Shown: positions 15,230-22,516 of the stretch, one piece after another | Numbering within the stretch: position 1 is the first letter of the stretch | How the letters are laid out: each line of letters starts with the position of its first letter | Origin: JACQFZ01 sp036396275 | GTDB lineage: Bacteria; Pseudomonadota; Gammaproteobacteria; Acidiferrobacterales; Sulfurifustaceae | Assembly: GCA_036396275.1 (NCBI GenBank) | Contig: DASWLD010000141.1 | Span: 1-33,716, forward strand | DNA length: 33,716 nt | Direction: 5' to 3' | Position numbers and translations under genes: made by a program | The notes under the pieces: model-generated | The model's input: the letters and a program-made list of their open reading frames with translations, nothing else | The model's database searches: none | Told to the model about the DNA's origin: nothing

Positions 15230-17553
15230 TGGCGCGCAAGGAAACGCAGCCGCCGAAAAAGAAACGCGGCAAGGTCGTGCCGCTCATGCGCGCCCGCGGC
15301 GCCGAGATCGAACGCCTGCCGCTCATGCAATTCACGGAGAAGGCGTATCTCGATTATTCGATGTACGTCATCCTCGATCGCGCGCTGCCCTTCCTTGGCG
15401 ACGGGTTGAAGCCGGTTCAGCGGCGGATCGTCTATGCGATGTCCGAGCTCGGTCTGTCCGCGGCGTCGAAGCACAAGAAGTCCGCGCGTACGGTCGGCGA
15501 CGTGCTCGGCAAGTATCATCCGCACGGCGACATGGCCTGCTACGAGGCGATGGTGCTGATGGCGCAGCCGTTCAGTTATCGCTATCCGTTGATCGACGGA
15601 CAGGGCAACTGGGGCTCGTCGGACGATCCCAAATCGTTCGCCGCGATGCGTTACACCGAGTCGCGACTCACGCGCTATGCACAAGTATTGCTGGGCGAAC
15701 TCGAGCAGGGGACGGTCGAGTGGGCGCCGAATTTCGACGGCACGCTGCGCGAGCCGCGGACGATGCCGGCGCGACTGCCGAACGTGTTATTAAACGGGAC
15801 CACGGGCATCGCCGTCGGCATGGCGACCGACATCCCGCCGCACAATCTGCGCGAAGTGGCGGCCGCTTGTGTGCGCTTATTGGAAGATCCGAATGCCTCG
15901 GTGGCCGATCTGTCGAAGCACGTCAAAGGTCCGGACTATCCGACCGAGGCCGAAATCGTCAGTCCCGCGTCGGATATCAAGGCGATCTACCAAAACGGCA
16001 TCGGCTCGGTACGCGCGCGCGCCAAATGGGAACGCGAGGACGGGGATATCATCGTCACGGCCCTGCCGTACCAAGTTTCCGGCGCGAGGGTGCTCGAACA
16101 GATCGCGCAACAAATGCAGCAGAAGAAGCTGCCGATGGTCGAGGATCTGCGCGACGAGTCGGATCACGAGAATCCGACGCGCCTCGTGATCGTGCCGCGG
16201 TCGAATCGAGTCGATCCGGTGGAACTGATGGATCACCTGTTTGCCACCACCGATCTCGAACGCAGCTACCGCGTCAACATGAACATGATCGGCCTGGATG
16301 GCCGGCCGCGCGTGTATAACTTGCGCGACTTGTTGAAGGAGTGGCTCGAGTACCGCGTTGAAACCGTCCGCCGCCGCTTGCAGTTCCGGCTCGATAAGGT
16401 GGAGAGTCGGTTGCATATTCTTGCGGGCCTGCTGATCGCTTTTCTCAATCTCGATGAGGTGATCAAGATCATTCGCCGCGAGGATGAACCGAAGCCGGTC
16501 TTGATGAAGCGGTTCAAGCTCACCGACGCGCAGGCCGAGGCCATCCTCGAAACCAAGTTGCGCCATCTCGCCAAGCTCGAGGAAATGAAGATTAAGGGCG
16601 AAGAGGCCGAGCTCAAGCGCGAACTTAAAGAACTACAAAAAATCCTCGGCTCGAAGAAGCTGCTGCGCGAACGGGTGCGCGATGAAATCATCGACGACGC
16701 CGATGCGTTTGGCGATCCACGACGTTCGCCGTTCAAGGAGCGCGAAACCGCAAAGGCGATCGACGTCACTCAACTTCTGCCGAGCGAGCCGATTACCGTC
16801 GTCCTATCGGAGAAGGGCTGGGCGCGCGCCGCCAGGGGTCACGAGGTGGATGCGCGCGCGCTCGAGTATAAATCCGGCGACGCGTTTCTACAGGCGGCCG
16901 CCGGTAAGACGAATCAGCTGGCGGTTTTCCTCGACTCCACCGGTCGCAGCTACACCCTGCCGGCACACAAGCTGCCCTCTGCCCGCGGCCACGGCGAGCC
17001 GCTCGCATCGAGCCTGAATCCGCCGCCCGGCGCCACCTGGTCCGGCGTCATCATGGGAGAACCGACCGATTCGTATTTACTCGCTTCCGATGCCGGTTAC
17101 GGTTTCATGGTGCCGCTTAGCGAATTGATCACCGATCGCCGCGCCGGCAAGGCGCTGCTCAAAGTACCGAAGGGCGCGCGCGCCCTGCCGCCACAGCGGG
17201 TCGAGGATCCGGATGAAGAATGGCTCGCCGCCGTGACCAACACCGGCCAGCTGCTGATATTTCTGGTCGGCGAATTGCCGAAAATGGAAAAAGGAAAGGG
17301 CGATAGGATCTTGAACATTCCGGGCAAGAAGGTCGCGAGCCGCGCGGAGTATCTGGCCGGCATCGCCGTGTTCAAAGAGGGCGATTCGCTGTTGCTGCGC
17401 ACCGGCAAGGGCGAGCTGCTGCTCAAGCCCGGCAATAAGATCGACCATTACGTGGCCGAGCGCGCGCTGCGCGGTTTGAAGCTCCCGCGCGATCACCAGC
17501 AAGTGCGCTCGATCGAGCGCGTCCCGAAGAAGCAACCCGCCCGCGGATCATGA
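15229..17553 (+). CDS. parC: DNA topoisomerase IV subunit A (ParC)
   Basis: ParC carries the DNA cleavage-religation activity of topoisomerase IV. The ATG at 15229 gives 774 residues; an upstream GTG extension (to 15031) would run through the SRPBCC gene and is rejected. Catalytic Tyr is Y142 in AAMRYTESRL, offset by 22 from E. coli Y120. The breakage-reunion domain (DGQGNWGS, GIAVGMATDIPPHN, ATTDLERSYRVNMNMIGLDGRP) and the beta-propeller C-terminal domain are present. In the quinolone region, HPHGDMACYEA has Met102 where E. coli has Ser80; the Glu84 equivalent, E106, is kept. The gene overlaps the next by four bases (ATGA). Confidence 0.97.
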   Translation: MARKETQPPKKKRGKVVPLMRARGAEIERLPLMQFTEKAYLDYSMYVILDRALPFLGDGLKPVQRRIVYAMSELGLSAASKHKKSARTVGDVLGKYHPHGDMACYEAMVLMAQPFSYRYPLIDGQGNWGSSDDPKSFAAMRYTESRLTRYAQVLLGELEQGTVEWAPNFDGTLREPRTMPARLPNVLLNGTTGIAVGMATDIPPHNLREVAAACVRLLEDPNASVADLSKHVKGPDYPTEAEIVSPASDIKAIYQNGIGSVRARAKWEREDGDIIVTALPYQVSGARVLEQIAQQMQQKKLPMVEDLRDESDHENPTRLVIVPRSNRVDPVELMDHLFATTDLERSYRVNMNMIGLDGRPRVYNLRDLLKEWLEYRVETVRRRLQFRLDKVESRLHILAGLLIAFLNLDEVIKIIRREDEPKPVLMKRFKLTDAQAEAILETKLRHLAKLEEMKIKGEEAELKRELKELQKILGSKKLLRERVRDEIIDDADAFGDPRRSPFKERETAKAIDVTQLLPSEPITVVLSEKGWARAARGHEVDARALEYKSGDAFLQAAAGKTNQLAVFLDSTGRSYTLPAHKLPSARGHGEPLASSLNPPPGATWSGVIMGEPTDSYLLASDAGYGFMVPLSELITDRRAGKALLKVPKGARALPPQRVEDPDEEWLAAVTNTGQLLIFLVGELPKMEKGKGDRILNIPGKKVASRAEYLAGIAVFKEGDSLLLRTGKGELLLKPGNKIDHYVAERALRGLKLPRDHQQVRSIERVPKKQPARGS

Positions 17554-17900
17554 CGTACTACGTGCTCAAGGTCCTGATCTCCGCGATTCTGATTGTCGCG
17601 ATTTCCGAGATCGCCAAACGCAGCAGCTTCATCGGCGGCCTGATCGCATCGCTGCCATTGGTTTCGGTTCTGGCGTTTATCTGGCTGTACCTGGACACGA
17701 GGAGCGTCGAGAAGATCGGCGCGCTGTCATACAGTATTTTTTGGCTGGTATTGCCATCGTTGTCGTTGTTCATTGCGTTGCCGTGGCTGCTGAAGCGGAC
17801 CGAGAATTTTTATCTCAGCCTCGGCGGGGCGATCGTGATTATGTTGGGGTTTTATTTTGCGATGGTTCTCGTGCTGAAGCGGTTTAATATCGAGTTGTGA
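17550..17900 (+). CDS. DUF3147 family small membrane protein
   Basis: The 116-residue product is almost entirely hydrophobic, with about four transmembrane helices (residues 3-20, 28-48, 60-80, 88-110). The SEIAKRSSFIGGLIASLPLVS motif near residues 19-39 is what I associate with DUF3147 proteins. Function is unknown. Its ATG overlaps the parC stop (ATGA at 17550-17553), so it is translated with parC and may be the end of that operon. The CCCTCTCCC-type hairpin begins 10 bases after its stop. Confidence 0.8.
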   Translation: MTYYVLKVLISAILIVAISEIAKRSSFIGGLIASLPLVSVLAFIWLYLDTRSVEKIGALSYSIFWLVLPSLSLFIALPWLLKRTENFYLSLGGAIVIMLGFYFAMVLVLKRFNIEL

Positions 17901-17909
17901 ATTTCTTTT

Positions 17910-17945
17910 CCCTCTCCCTCCGGGAGAGGGGCTGGGGTGAGGGAG
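17910..17945 (+). repeat. short dispersed GGGAGAGGG-type palindromic repeat
   Basis: CCCTCTCCC (17910-17918) and GGGAGAGGG (17922-17930) form a 9-bp stem with a 3-base loop, followed by CTGGGGTGAGGGAG. This motif is widely dispersed in GC-rich proteobacterial genomes. It lies just after the parC operon and could act as a transcript-end hairpin, but lacks a T run. The repeat at 14607-14725 has related ends. Confidence 0.7.
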
Positions 17946-18062
17946 TTGTTGTCTCGCGCTCACGCGCGGGTTTGTCGATTTAATAAATCAACTTGTGGGT
18001 GGTTGACATCGCTCCCGCTTGCCGCCCAGAGCGCAAAGAAGTCGCTTGCGCCCGTTCGCCGG

Positions 18063-18089
18063 CGCAAACCCATGTTAAAAGGGTTTGCG
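18063..18089 (+). repeat. hairpin with shared GACT..CTC tail (module C)
   Basis: CGCAAACCC (18063-18071) pairs with GGGTTTGCG (18081-18089) around ATGTTAAAA. It is preceded by TGCGCCCGTTC and followed by ACTTCTCCGGCTCACCC, paralleling the contexts of the hairpins at 14666-14690 and 18315-18341. Confidence 0.6.
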
Positions 18090-18149
18090 ACTTCTCCGGC
18101 TCACCCTGCGCTCCCGCGAAATTCGTACATCCCTGTACAGCACACGCAA

Positions 18150-18184
18150 GTGACTTTTCTTTGTTTCGCCGAAAGAAAAGTCAC
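18150..18184. repeat. 13-bp perfect hairpin, end of left arm
   Basis: GTGACTTTTCTTT (18150-18162) and AAAGAAAAGTCAC (18172-18184) flank a 9-base loop, GTTTCGCCG. CCAAAAGAAA follows. The purine/pyrimidine-biased stem resembles the hairpin at 18990-19025 in the opposite arm. This kind of stem is frequent in GC-rich proteobacterial intergenic repeats. Confidence 0.7.
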
Positions 18185-18281
18185 CAAAAGAAACGCGACC
18201 CCGGTCGCTGCGCCCGCGCGAGGATCACGCGCGGGTGCCCTGCGGTTTCAGCGCTACGCAATCCTGCTTCGCTTGAAACCA

Positions 18282-18341
18282 GGGTGCGCCATCCATGGCG
18301 CACCCGCTCAGCGGCACGAATGCACGTTAAGTGCATTCGTG
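18282..18341 (+). repeat. double-hairpin module B
   Basis: The first hairpin is GGGTGCGCC (18282-18290) with GGCGCACCC (18297-18305). The second is CACGAATGCAC (18315-18325) with GTGCATTCGTG (18331-18341) around GTTAA. The two are joined by GCTCAGCGG. The same order (GGTGCGC hairpin, GCTC spacer, second hairpin, then GACT and CGCC) occurs at 14633-14705 with different second-stem sequence, so the structure rather than the primary sequence of the second stem is kept. Confidence 0.7.
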
Positions 18342-18344
18342 ACT

Positions 18345-18480
18345 ACTCCGCTTCGCCCTCGCCAACGCCGGGCCGCTCGCGAACTCGCCGGCGGCGAAAC
18401 CCTCGCCGCTCGGGCTCGAACACCGCGAGCGGAAATCCCCCAGCGTTGGCTCCGGTGCTCGGCTTGCTCTACGGGGTTTT
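18345..18480. repeat. left inverted arm around the IS91 relic
   Basis: This segment is repeated in inverted orientation at about 18810-18935. The best-preserved core, 24 identical bases, is at 18453-18476 here and 18813-18836 in the other arm (reading CGGTGCTCGGCTTGCTCTAC onward on this strand). A further shared block contains GGGCTCGAACAC near 18412-18423, with its complement near 18867-18878 in the right arm. Confidence 0.7.
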
Positions 18481-18503
18481 AGCAACAACAAACAAAACCA
18501 TAC

Positions 18504-18529
18504 GGCGCAATACGCTGCGCTATTGCGCC
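18504..18529. repeat. hairpin abutting the transposase relic stop codon
   Basis: GGCGCAATA (18504-18512) and TATTGCGCC (18521-18529) form a perfect 9-bp stem with an 8-base loop. It begins immediately after the stop codon of the IS91-type transposase fragment (minus strand). A hairpin close to the transposase 3' end is what is expected of the replication origin end (oriIS) of IS91-like rolling-circle elements; the assignment is inference. Confidence 0.5.
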
Positions 18530-18736
18530 CTACACGAGCTGGCCGATGTGGCAATGGGGACAACGCGCGCACGCGATGTGCGCCACCCGGCGCAGGAAAG
18601 TATCAACCGATTCAATCACGACGGCGTTCGGTGGCGCCACGTTAAGCGCCTCGCGTGCGACGGCCAGTCGCGCCTTCTTCGTAGCGGGCCCGAGCAATCG
18701 GTAATGGCGAATGCGCTTGAACCCCCGCGGCAGCGT
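18530..18736 (-). pseudogene. C-terminal fragment of an IS91-family (Y2/HUH) transposase
   Basis: On the minus strand 68 codons ending in TAG read TLPRGFKRIRHYRLLGPATK, then an Ala/Arg-rich helix, VVIESVDTFLRRVAHIA and ARCPHCHIGQLV. The LPxGFxRIRHYGLL motif and terminal C-P-H-C segment are characteristic of the C-terminal end of IS91-family rolling-circle transposases. The normal protein is several hundred residues; the HUH and two-tyrosine catalytic parts are absent, and the frame upstream of residue 1 does not continue the family sequence. It is therefore a relic that cannot transpose by itself. It lies between inverted repeat arms, with a stem-loop right after its stop. Confidence 0.8.
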
Positions 18737-18807
18737 GGCAACCCGCCCAGATTGGGGTGAGCGCAGCGAAACCCAACGCCGTTGCAGTTGCCGTTGTCGT
18801 TGCAGTT

Positions 18808-18940
18808 AAAACCCCCGTAGAGCAAGCCGAGCACCGCAGCCGCTCCCGGTGGGTTTCGCTCGACCGTGTTCGAGCCCGAAGCGCGAGGTTTTCGCGCTCG
18901 GCGAGTTGGGCGAGCGTCCGGGAGGGGCGAGGAGCACAGG
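18808..18940. repeat. right inverted arm around the IS91 relic
   Basis: This is the inverted partner of 18345-18480. The core at 18813-18836 is identical in 24 positions to the complement of 18453-18476; similarity continues outward with substitutions. Just inside it, 18782-18806 is a short degenerate hexamer tandem (TTGCAG, TTGCCG, TTGTCG, TTGCAG). Confidence 0.65.
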
Positions 18941-18989
18941 GCACCGCGCTGATGTTGCGCGGCGCAGCCACTCGGGGTGTCTTCTCTTT

Positions 18990-19025
18990 GGGTACTTTCT
19001 CTTGGACAAGCAAGAGAAAGTACCC
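18990..19025. repeat. 15-bp perfect hairpin, end of right arm
   Basis: GGGTACTTTCTCTTG (18990-19004) pairs perfectly with CAAGAGAAAGTACCC (19011-19025) around the 6-base loop GACAAG. A second stem, GCGGTTC-GG-GAACCGC, follows at about 19031-19046. It is the counterpart of the hairpin at 18150-18184. Confidence 0.7.
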
Positions 19026-19159
19026 CGACCGCGGTTCGGGAACCGCAAGTAATAATTTATTACATCGACAGTCTCGCGCGAAGCGCGATCAACATTCTCT
19101 TCCGTGCGCCCCCACTCTCCGGCATGATGTTCCCATATAAATAACACCACGGACCGCTC

Positions 19160-19867
19160 ATGTTCCAACTTCCCGTTTCCGACATCATCGGTCTCCTCTG
19201 GTTCGTTGCGCTCTGGATCGGTTATACGGTTTACACCGACCGCGGCACGCCGCGCGAGCACTCGCTGCGTCATTCGATGCATCGCAATCGTTATCTGTGG
19301 ATGACGCAGATCCTCAAGCGCGACAATCGCATCATGGACACGCAAATACTCGGGCAGCTCGGACACGGTGCTTCTTTTTTCGCGTCAACGACTTTATTGA
19401 TACTCGTCGGACTCTTTACGTTGCTCGGTTCGCTCGATGAGACGGTGTTGGCGTTGCACCGCATTCCGTTCGCGGGGAAGGTGACGCTGCTCCAATGGGA
19501 GGTGAAGTTGCTGGCACTGATCGTGATCTTCGTGCACGCGTTCTTCAAATTCACGTGGGCATTGCGCCAGTTCAACTATTGCGGGGTTCTCATTGGTGCC
19601 GCGCCGCTGCAGAAAGACGGCCCCGATGAAGAATGGGTGCGCCGCACCGCGTGGCTCAGCACGCTCGCGTCGAAGGATTTCAATCAGGGGCTGCGCGCGT
19701 ATTATTTCGGATTGTCGGTGATCGCCTGGTTCGTGAGCGGATGGCTCTTCATGTTCGCATCGGCGCTTGTGGTCTTCGTCTTGTACTGGCGCGAGTACTA
19801 TTCAGAAGCATTGCGCACGCTCGAACTGCCGGCCGGCGCCACGCTGCCGCGCAAGCTCACGCCGTAG
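19160..19867 (+). CDS. DUF599 domain integral membrane protein
   Basis: The 235-residue protein has about four transmembrane segments (roughly residues 7-24, 70-95, 108-130 and 180-215) and the R-x-x-W-M-x-x-[IM] segment NRYLWMTQILKRDNRIMDTQ that I associate with DUF599. Function is unknown. The ATG at 19160 has no Shine-Dalgarno sequence; a TATAAA at 19136-19141 could be its -10 element, giving a very short leader. It is the first gene after the repeat island and 33 bases before truA. Confidence 0.82.
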   Translation: MFQLPVSDIIGLLWFVALWIGYTVYTDRGTPREHSLRHSMHRNRYLWMTQILKRDNRIMDTQILGQLGHGASFFASTTLLILVGLFTLLGSLDETVLALHRIPFAGKVTLLQWEVKLLALIVIFVHAFFKFTWALRQFNYCGVLIGAAPLQKDGPDEEWVRRTAWLSTLASKDFNQGLRAYYFGLSVIAWFVSGWLFMFASALVVFVLYWREYYSEALRTLELPAGATLPRKLTP

Positions 19868-19893
19868 GCGCGGCAGGGCGCGCCACCTACAAT
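19865..19893 (+). promoter_or_regulatory. candidate promoter giving a leaderless truA mRNA
   Basis: TACAAT at 19888-19893 ends seven bases before the truA ATG, so transcription would start at or next to the start codon. The -35 at 17-base spacing (TAGGCG, 19865-19870) is weak and overlaps the DUF599 stop. No ribosome site precedes the ATG, consistent with leaderless translation. Confidence 0.35.
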
Positions 19894-19900
19894 AGGCCGC

Positions 19901-20677
19901 ATGCGCATTGCGGCAATCATCGAATACGACGGCTCGCGTTTCAGCGGGTGGCAACGACAGGACGGGCAGCGCACGATCCAGGGTTGCGTCGAAAGCGCGC
20001 TGTCGATCGTGGCCGACGCGCCGGTGGCGATCGTCGTCGCCGGTCGCACCGACGCCGGCGTGCATGCCCTTGGGCAAGTGATCCACTTCGATACGGGCGC
20101 GCGGCGCGCGGCTCATTCCTGGGCGCGCGGCGCGAACAGCAACCTGCCGGAGGAAATCGCGCTCCTATGGGCGGCCGAGGTAGACCCGGCGTTTCATGCG
20201 CGCTTCGCCGCCACCGGACGACACTACCGTTACGTTATCCTCAACCGTCCGGTACGACCGACCTATCTCAGCGGACGCGTCACGCACGAATACCGACCGC
20301 TCGACGTCGAGCGCATGCGCCGGGCGAGCCGATATTTGATCGGCACTCATGATTTCACCTCGTTTCGTTCGATCGAGTGCGAAGCCAAATCGCCGGTGCG
20401 CGAACTGCGCGCGCTCGACGTCAAACGCGACGGTGAGTTTGTCGAAATCCACGCCTACGCCAACGCCTTTCTGCACCACATGGTGCGCAATCTTGCCGGC
20501 GTGCTGATTGCCATCGGCGCCGGCGAACAGAAACCGGACTGGGCAGGCGGCGTTCTCGCCGCCCGCGACCGCGCGCAAGGCGGCGTGACCGCGGCGGCAA
20601 ACGGTTTGTATCTAGCCGAAGTCGAATATCCGCCGTCGTTCAATATTCCCCGGCTTTCGGGTACCCGGTTCCTCTGA
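19901..20677 (+). CDS. truA: tRNA pseudouridine(38-40) synthase TruA
   Basis: TruA converts uridines 38, 39 and 40 in the anticodon arm of many tRNAs to pseudouridine. The 258-residue protein has the catalytic Asp51 in GRTDAGVHA, preceded by YDGSRFSGWQRQ and followed by FHARFAATGRHYRY and the HHMVRNLAGVLIAIG motif. The N-terminal sequence and length match the family, which supports the ATG at 19901. truA upstream of trpF is the conserved Pseudomonas-type order; the usual fimV neighbour is replaced by a DUF599 gene here. Confidence 0.97.
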   Translation: MRIAAIIEYDGSRFSGWQRQDGQRTIQGCVESALSIVADAPVAIVVAGRTDAGVHALGQVIHFDTGARRAAHSWARGANSNLPEEIALLWAAEVDPAFHARFAATGRHYRYVILNRPVRPTYLSGRVTHEYRPLDVERMRRASRYLIGTHDFTSFRSIECEAKSPVRELRALDVKRDGEFVEIHAYANAFLHHMVRNLAGVLIAIGAGEQKPDWAGGVLAARDRAQGGVTAAANGLYLAEVEYPPSFNIPRLSGTRFL

Positions 20678-20699
20678 TAAGCTCGCGCGCTTCGTCGAT

Positions 20700-21320
20700 A
20701 TGGGCATACGCATCAAAATTTGCGGCATCACGCGCGTCGAGGACGCTCGCGCGGCGATTGCCGCGGGCGCCGATGCCATCGGCCTGGTGTTCGCGCCGAA
20801 CACCCCGCGCGTCGTCTCGATCGAGCAGGCGCGCGCCATCGCGGCGGTCGTTCCACCGTTCGTTAGCGCGGTCGGTTTGTTCGTGGATGCCGAGGCCGAC
20901 CGCGTGCGCGCGGTGTTAAACGGCGTACGTTTGTCTTTGCTACAATTCCACGGCTCTGAAACCCCGGAACAGTGCCGCTTGTTCGATCGTCCCTACATCA
21001 AAGCCATACCGATGCGCCCCGCGGTAAATCTGGCGACCGAAGAGCGGCGTTACGCCGACGCCGCCGGTTTGCTGCTCGATGCGTTCGACGACGGCGTGCC
21101 CGGCGGCACCGGGCGCAGCTTCGATTGGACGCTGGTCCCCGCGCGCCGCACGAAGCCGATCGTGCTCGCCGGTGGGCTCAACGCCGACAATGTCGCCGAG
21201 GCGATCCGGCGCGTGCGGCCGGACGGCGTGGATGTCACCAGCGGCGTCGAGGCCGGCAAAGGCATTAAGGACCCCGCGAAGATCGGCGCTTTCATCGCGG
21301 CCGTGCGGGCGGCGGCGTGA
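20700..21320 (+). CDS. trpF: Phosphoribosylanthranilate isomerase
   Basis: TrpF performs the Amadori rearrangement of phosphoribosylanthranilate in tryptophan synthesis. The 206-residue TIM barrel begins IKICGIT with general base C8; the general acid is D142 in GRSFDWTLV. Phosphate-binding loops are in AGGLNADNV and DVTSGVEAGKGIKD (the family usually has DVSSGVE). The ATG at 20700 places KICGIT at the normal distance. The final TGA overlaps the trpB GTG start (GTGA), indicating translational coupling. Confidence 0.97.
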   Translation: MGIRIKICGITRVEDARAAIAAGADAIGLVFAPNTPRVVSIEQARAIAAVVPPFVSAVGLFVDAEADRVRAVLNGVRLSLLQFHGSETPEQCRLFDRPYIKAIPMRPAVNLATEERRYADAAGLLLDAFDDGVPGGTGRSFDWTLVPARRTKPIVLAGGLNADNVAEAIRRVRPDGVDVTSGVEAGKGIKDPAKIGAFIAAVRAAA

Positions 21321-22516
21321 GCGCCTACGCACTCCCCGACGCACACGGCCACTTCGGCCGGTTCGGCGGCATGTTCGCGCCCGAAACCTTGGTGCAGCCC
21401 CTGCTCGAACTGAACGACGCCTACGAGCGGCTGCGCGGCGATGCCAAGTTTCAAGAAGAGTTTATGGAAGACCTGCGGCTCTATGTCGGCCGACCGTCGC
21501 CGCTGTATCCGGCGCGCCGGCTGACCGAGCAATGGGGTGGCGCGCGCGTTTACTTGAAGCGCGAAGACTTGAATCACACCGGCGCGCACAAGATCAACAA
21601 CACCATCGGCCAGGCGCTGCTCGCGCGGCACATGGGCAAGCGCCGCCTCATCGCCGAGACCGGCGCCGGGCAGCACGGGGTCGCGACCGCCACCGTGGCG
21701 GCGCGCTTCGGCATGCAGTGCGTCGTGTACATGGGCTCGGAAGACATCGAGCGCCAGGCGATCAACGTCTATCGGATGAAGCTGCTCGGTACCGAGGTCG
21801 TGCCGGTCGAATCCGGTTCGAAGACGCTGAAGGATGCGATCAACGAAGCGTTCCGCGACTGGGTGACCAACATCGACAGCACGTTTTACGTTTTCGGCAC
21901 CGTCGCCGGTCCGCATCCGTATCCGCGCATCGTGCGCGATTTTCAATCGGTCATCGGGCGCGAAGTGCGCTGGCAGATCATGGAGTTCGAAGGCCGGCTA
22001 CCGGATGCGCTGGTTGCTTGTGTCGGCGGCGGCTCGAACGCCATCGGATTGTTCTATCCCTTTATCGACGACGCCGCGGTCGCCATGTATGGCGTGGAAG
22101 CAGCCGGCGAAGGTTTGGAGACCGGGCGTCACGCGGCCACGCTTTGCACCGGTCGCCCCGGCGTGCTGCACGGAAGCCGTGTGCACTTATTGCAAACCAA
22201 GGACGGGCAAATCGTGGAAACGCATTCGATCTCGGCCGGCCTCGATTATCCCGGCGTCGGTCCCGAGCACTCGTGGCTGAAGGAATCCGGACGCGTGCGC
22301 TATGCCGCCGTCACCGACCGCGAAGCGCTCGCCGCGTTTCACGAACTGACGCGCGTCGAGGGCATCCTGCCGGCGCTCGAATCGAGCCACGCGATCGCCT
22401 ACGCGAAGCAGCTTGCGCGCGAGCTCGGAAGCGAGAAGTCGCTCGTCATCAATGTTTCCGGTCGCGGCGACAAGGATATCCACACGGTCGCGAAAATCGA
22501 GGGAATCAAGTTCTAA
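21317..22516 (+). CDS. trpB: Tryptophan synthase beta chain
   Basis: TrpB condenses indole with serine in a PLP-dependent reaction. The 399-residue protein has the PLP-binding K92 in HTGAHKINN, the AETGAGQHGVATA segment holding the catalytic Glu, the GGGSNAIG phosphate loop and the C-terminal SGRGDKD. The start is a GTG overlapping the trpF stop. The stop overlaps the trpA ATG by one base (TAATG). Placing trpBA directly between trpF and accD departs from the trpF-accD adjacency of Pseudomonas. Confidence 0.98.
   Translation: MSAYALPDAHGHFGRFGGMFAPETLVQPLLELNDAYERLRGDAKFQEEFMEDLRLYVGRPSPLYPARRLTEQWGGARVYLKREDLNHTGAHKINNTIGQALLARHMGKRRLIAETGAGQHGVATATVAARFGMQCVVYMGSEDIERQAINVYRMKLLGTEVVPVESGSKTLKDAINEAFRDWVTNIDSTFYVFGTVAGPHPYPRIVRDFQSVIGREVRWQIMEFEGRLPDALVACVGGGSNAIGLFYPFIDDAAVAMYGVEAAGEGLETGRHAATLCTGRPGVLHGSRVHLLQTKDGQIVETHSISAGLDYPGVGPEHSWLKESGRVRYAAVTDREALAAFHELTRVEGILPALESSHAIAYAKQLARELGSEKSLVINVSGRGDKDIHTVAKIEGIKF

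Larger units (their letters stand above)
17937..19148. other. 1.2-kb non-genic repeat island with an IS91 relic
   Basis: This stretch has no convincing intact gene. Long open frames exist but read through hairpins and repeats with strongly biased, low-complexity translations (Arg/Ala/Pro-rich) and have no recognisable domain. It contains at least six perfect hairpins, two inverted arms (about 18150-18480 and 18808-19025) and, between them, the C-terminal remnant of an IS91-family transposase. AT-rich palindromes sit near both ends: GATTTAATAAATC at 17977-17989 and GTAATAATTTATTAC at 19049-19063. I read it as a decayed mobile-element and repeat accumulation site. Confidence 0.7.

Noticed and set aside
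17937..18760. Two long open frames (181 and 255 codons) in the repeat island
   Set aside because: They read through perfect hairpins and repeat arms, with low-complexity translations and no domain; open frames arise readily in such GC-rich repeats.
18806..19366. 186-codon minus-strand frame across the island border into the DUF599 gene
   Set aside because: It joins repeat sequence to the antisense of a supported membrane-protein gene and shows no domain.
21079..22515. Long upstream in-frame extension of trpA
   Set aside because: It runs in an alternative frame through trpF and trpB with Arg-rich translation. The overlapping ATG at 22516 gives the exact TrpA N-terminus.
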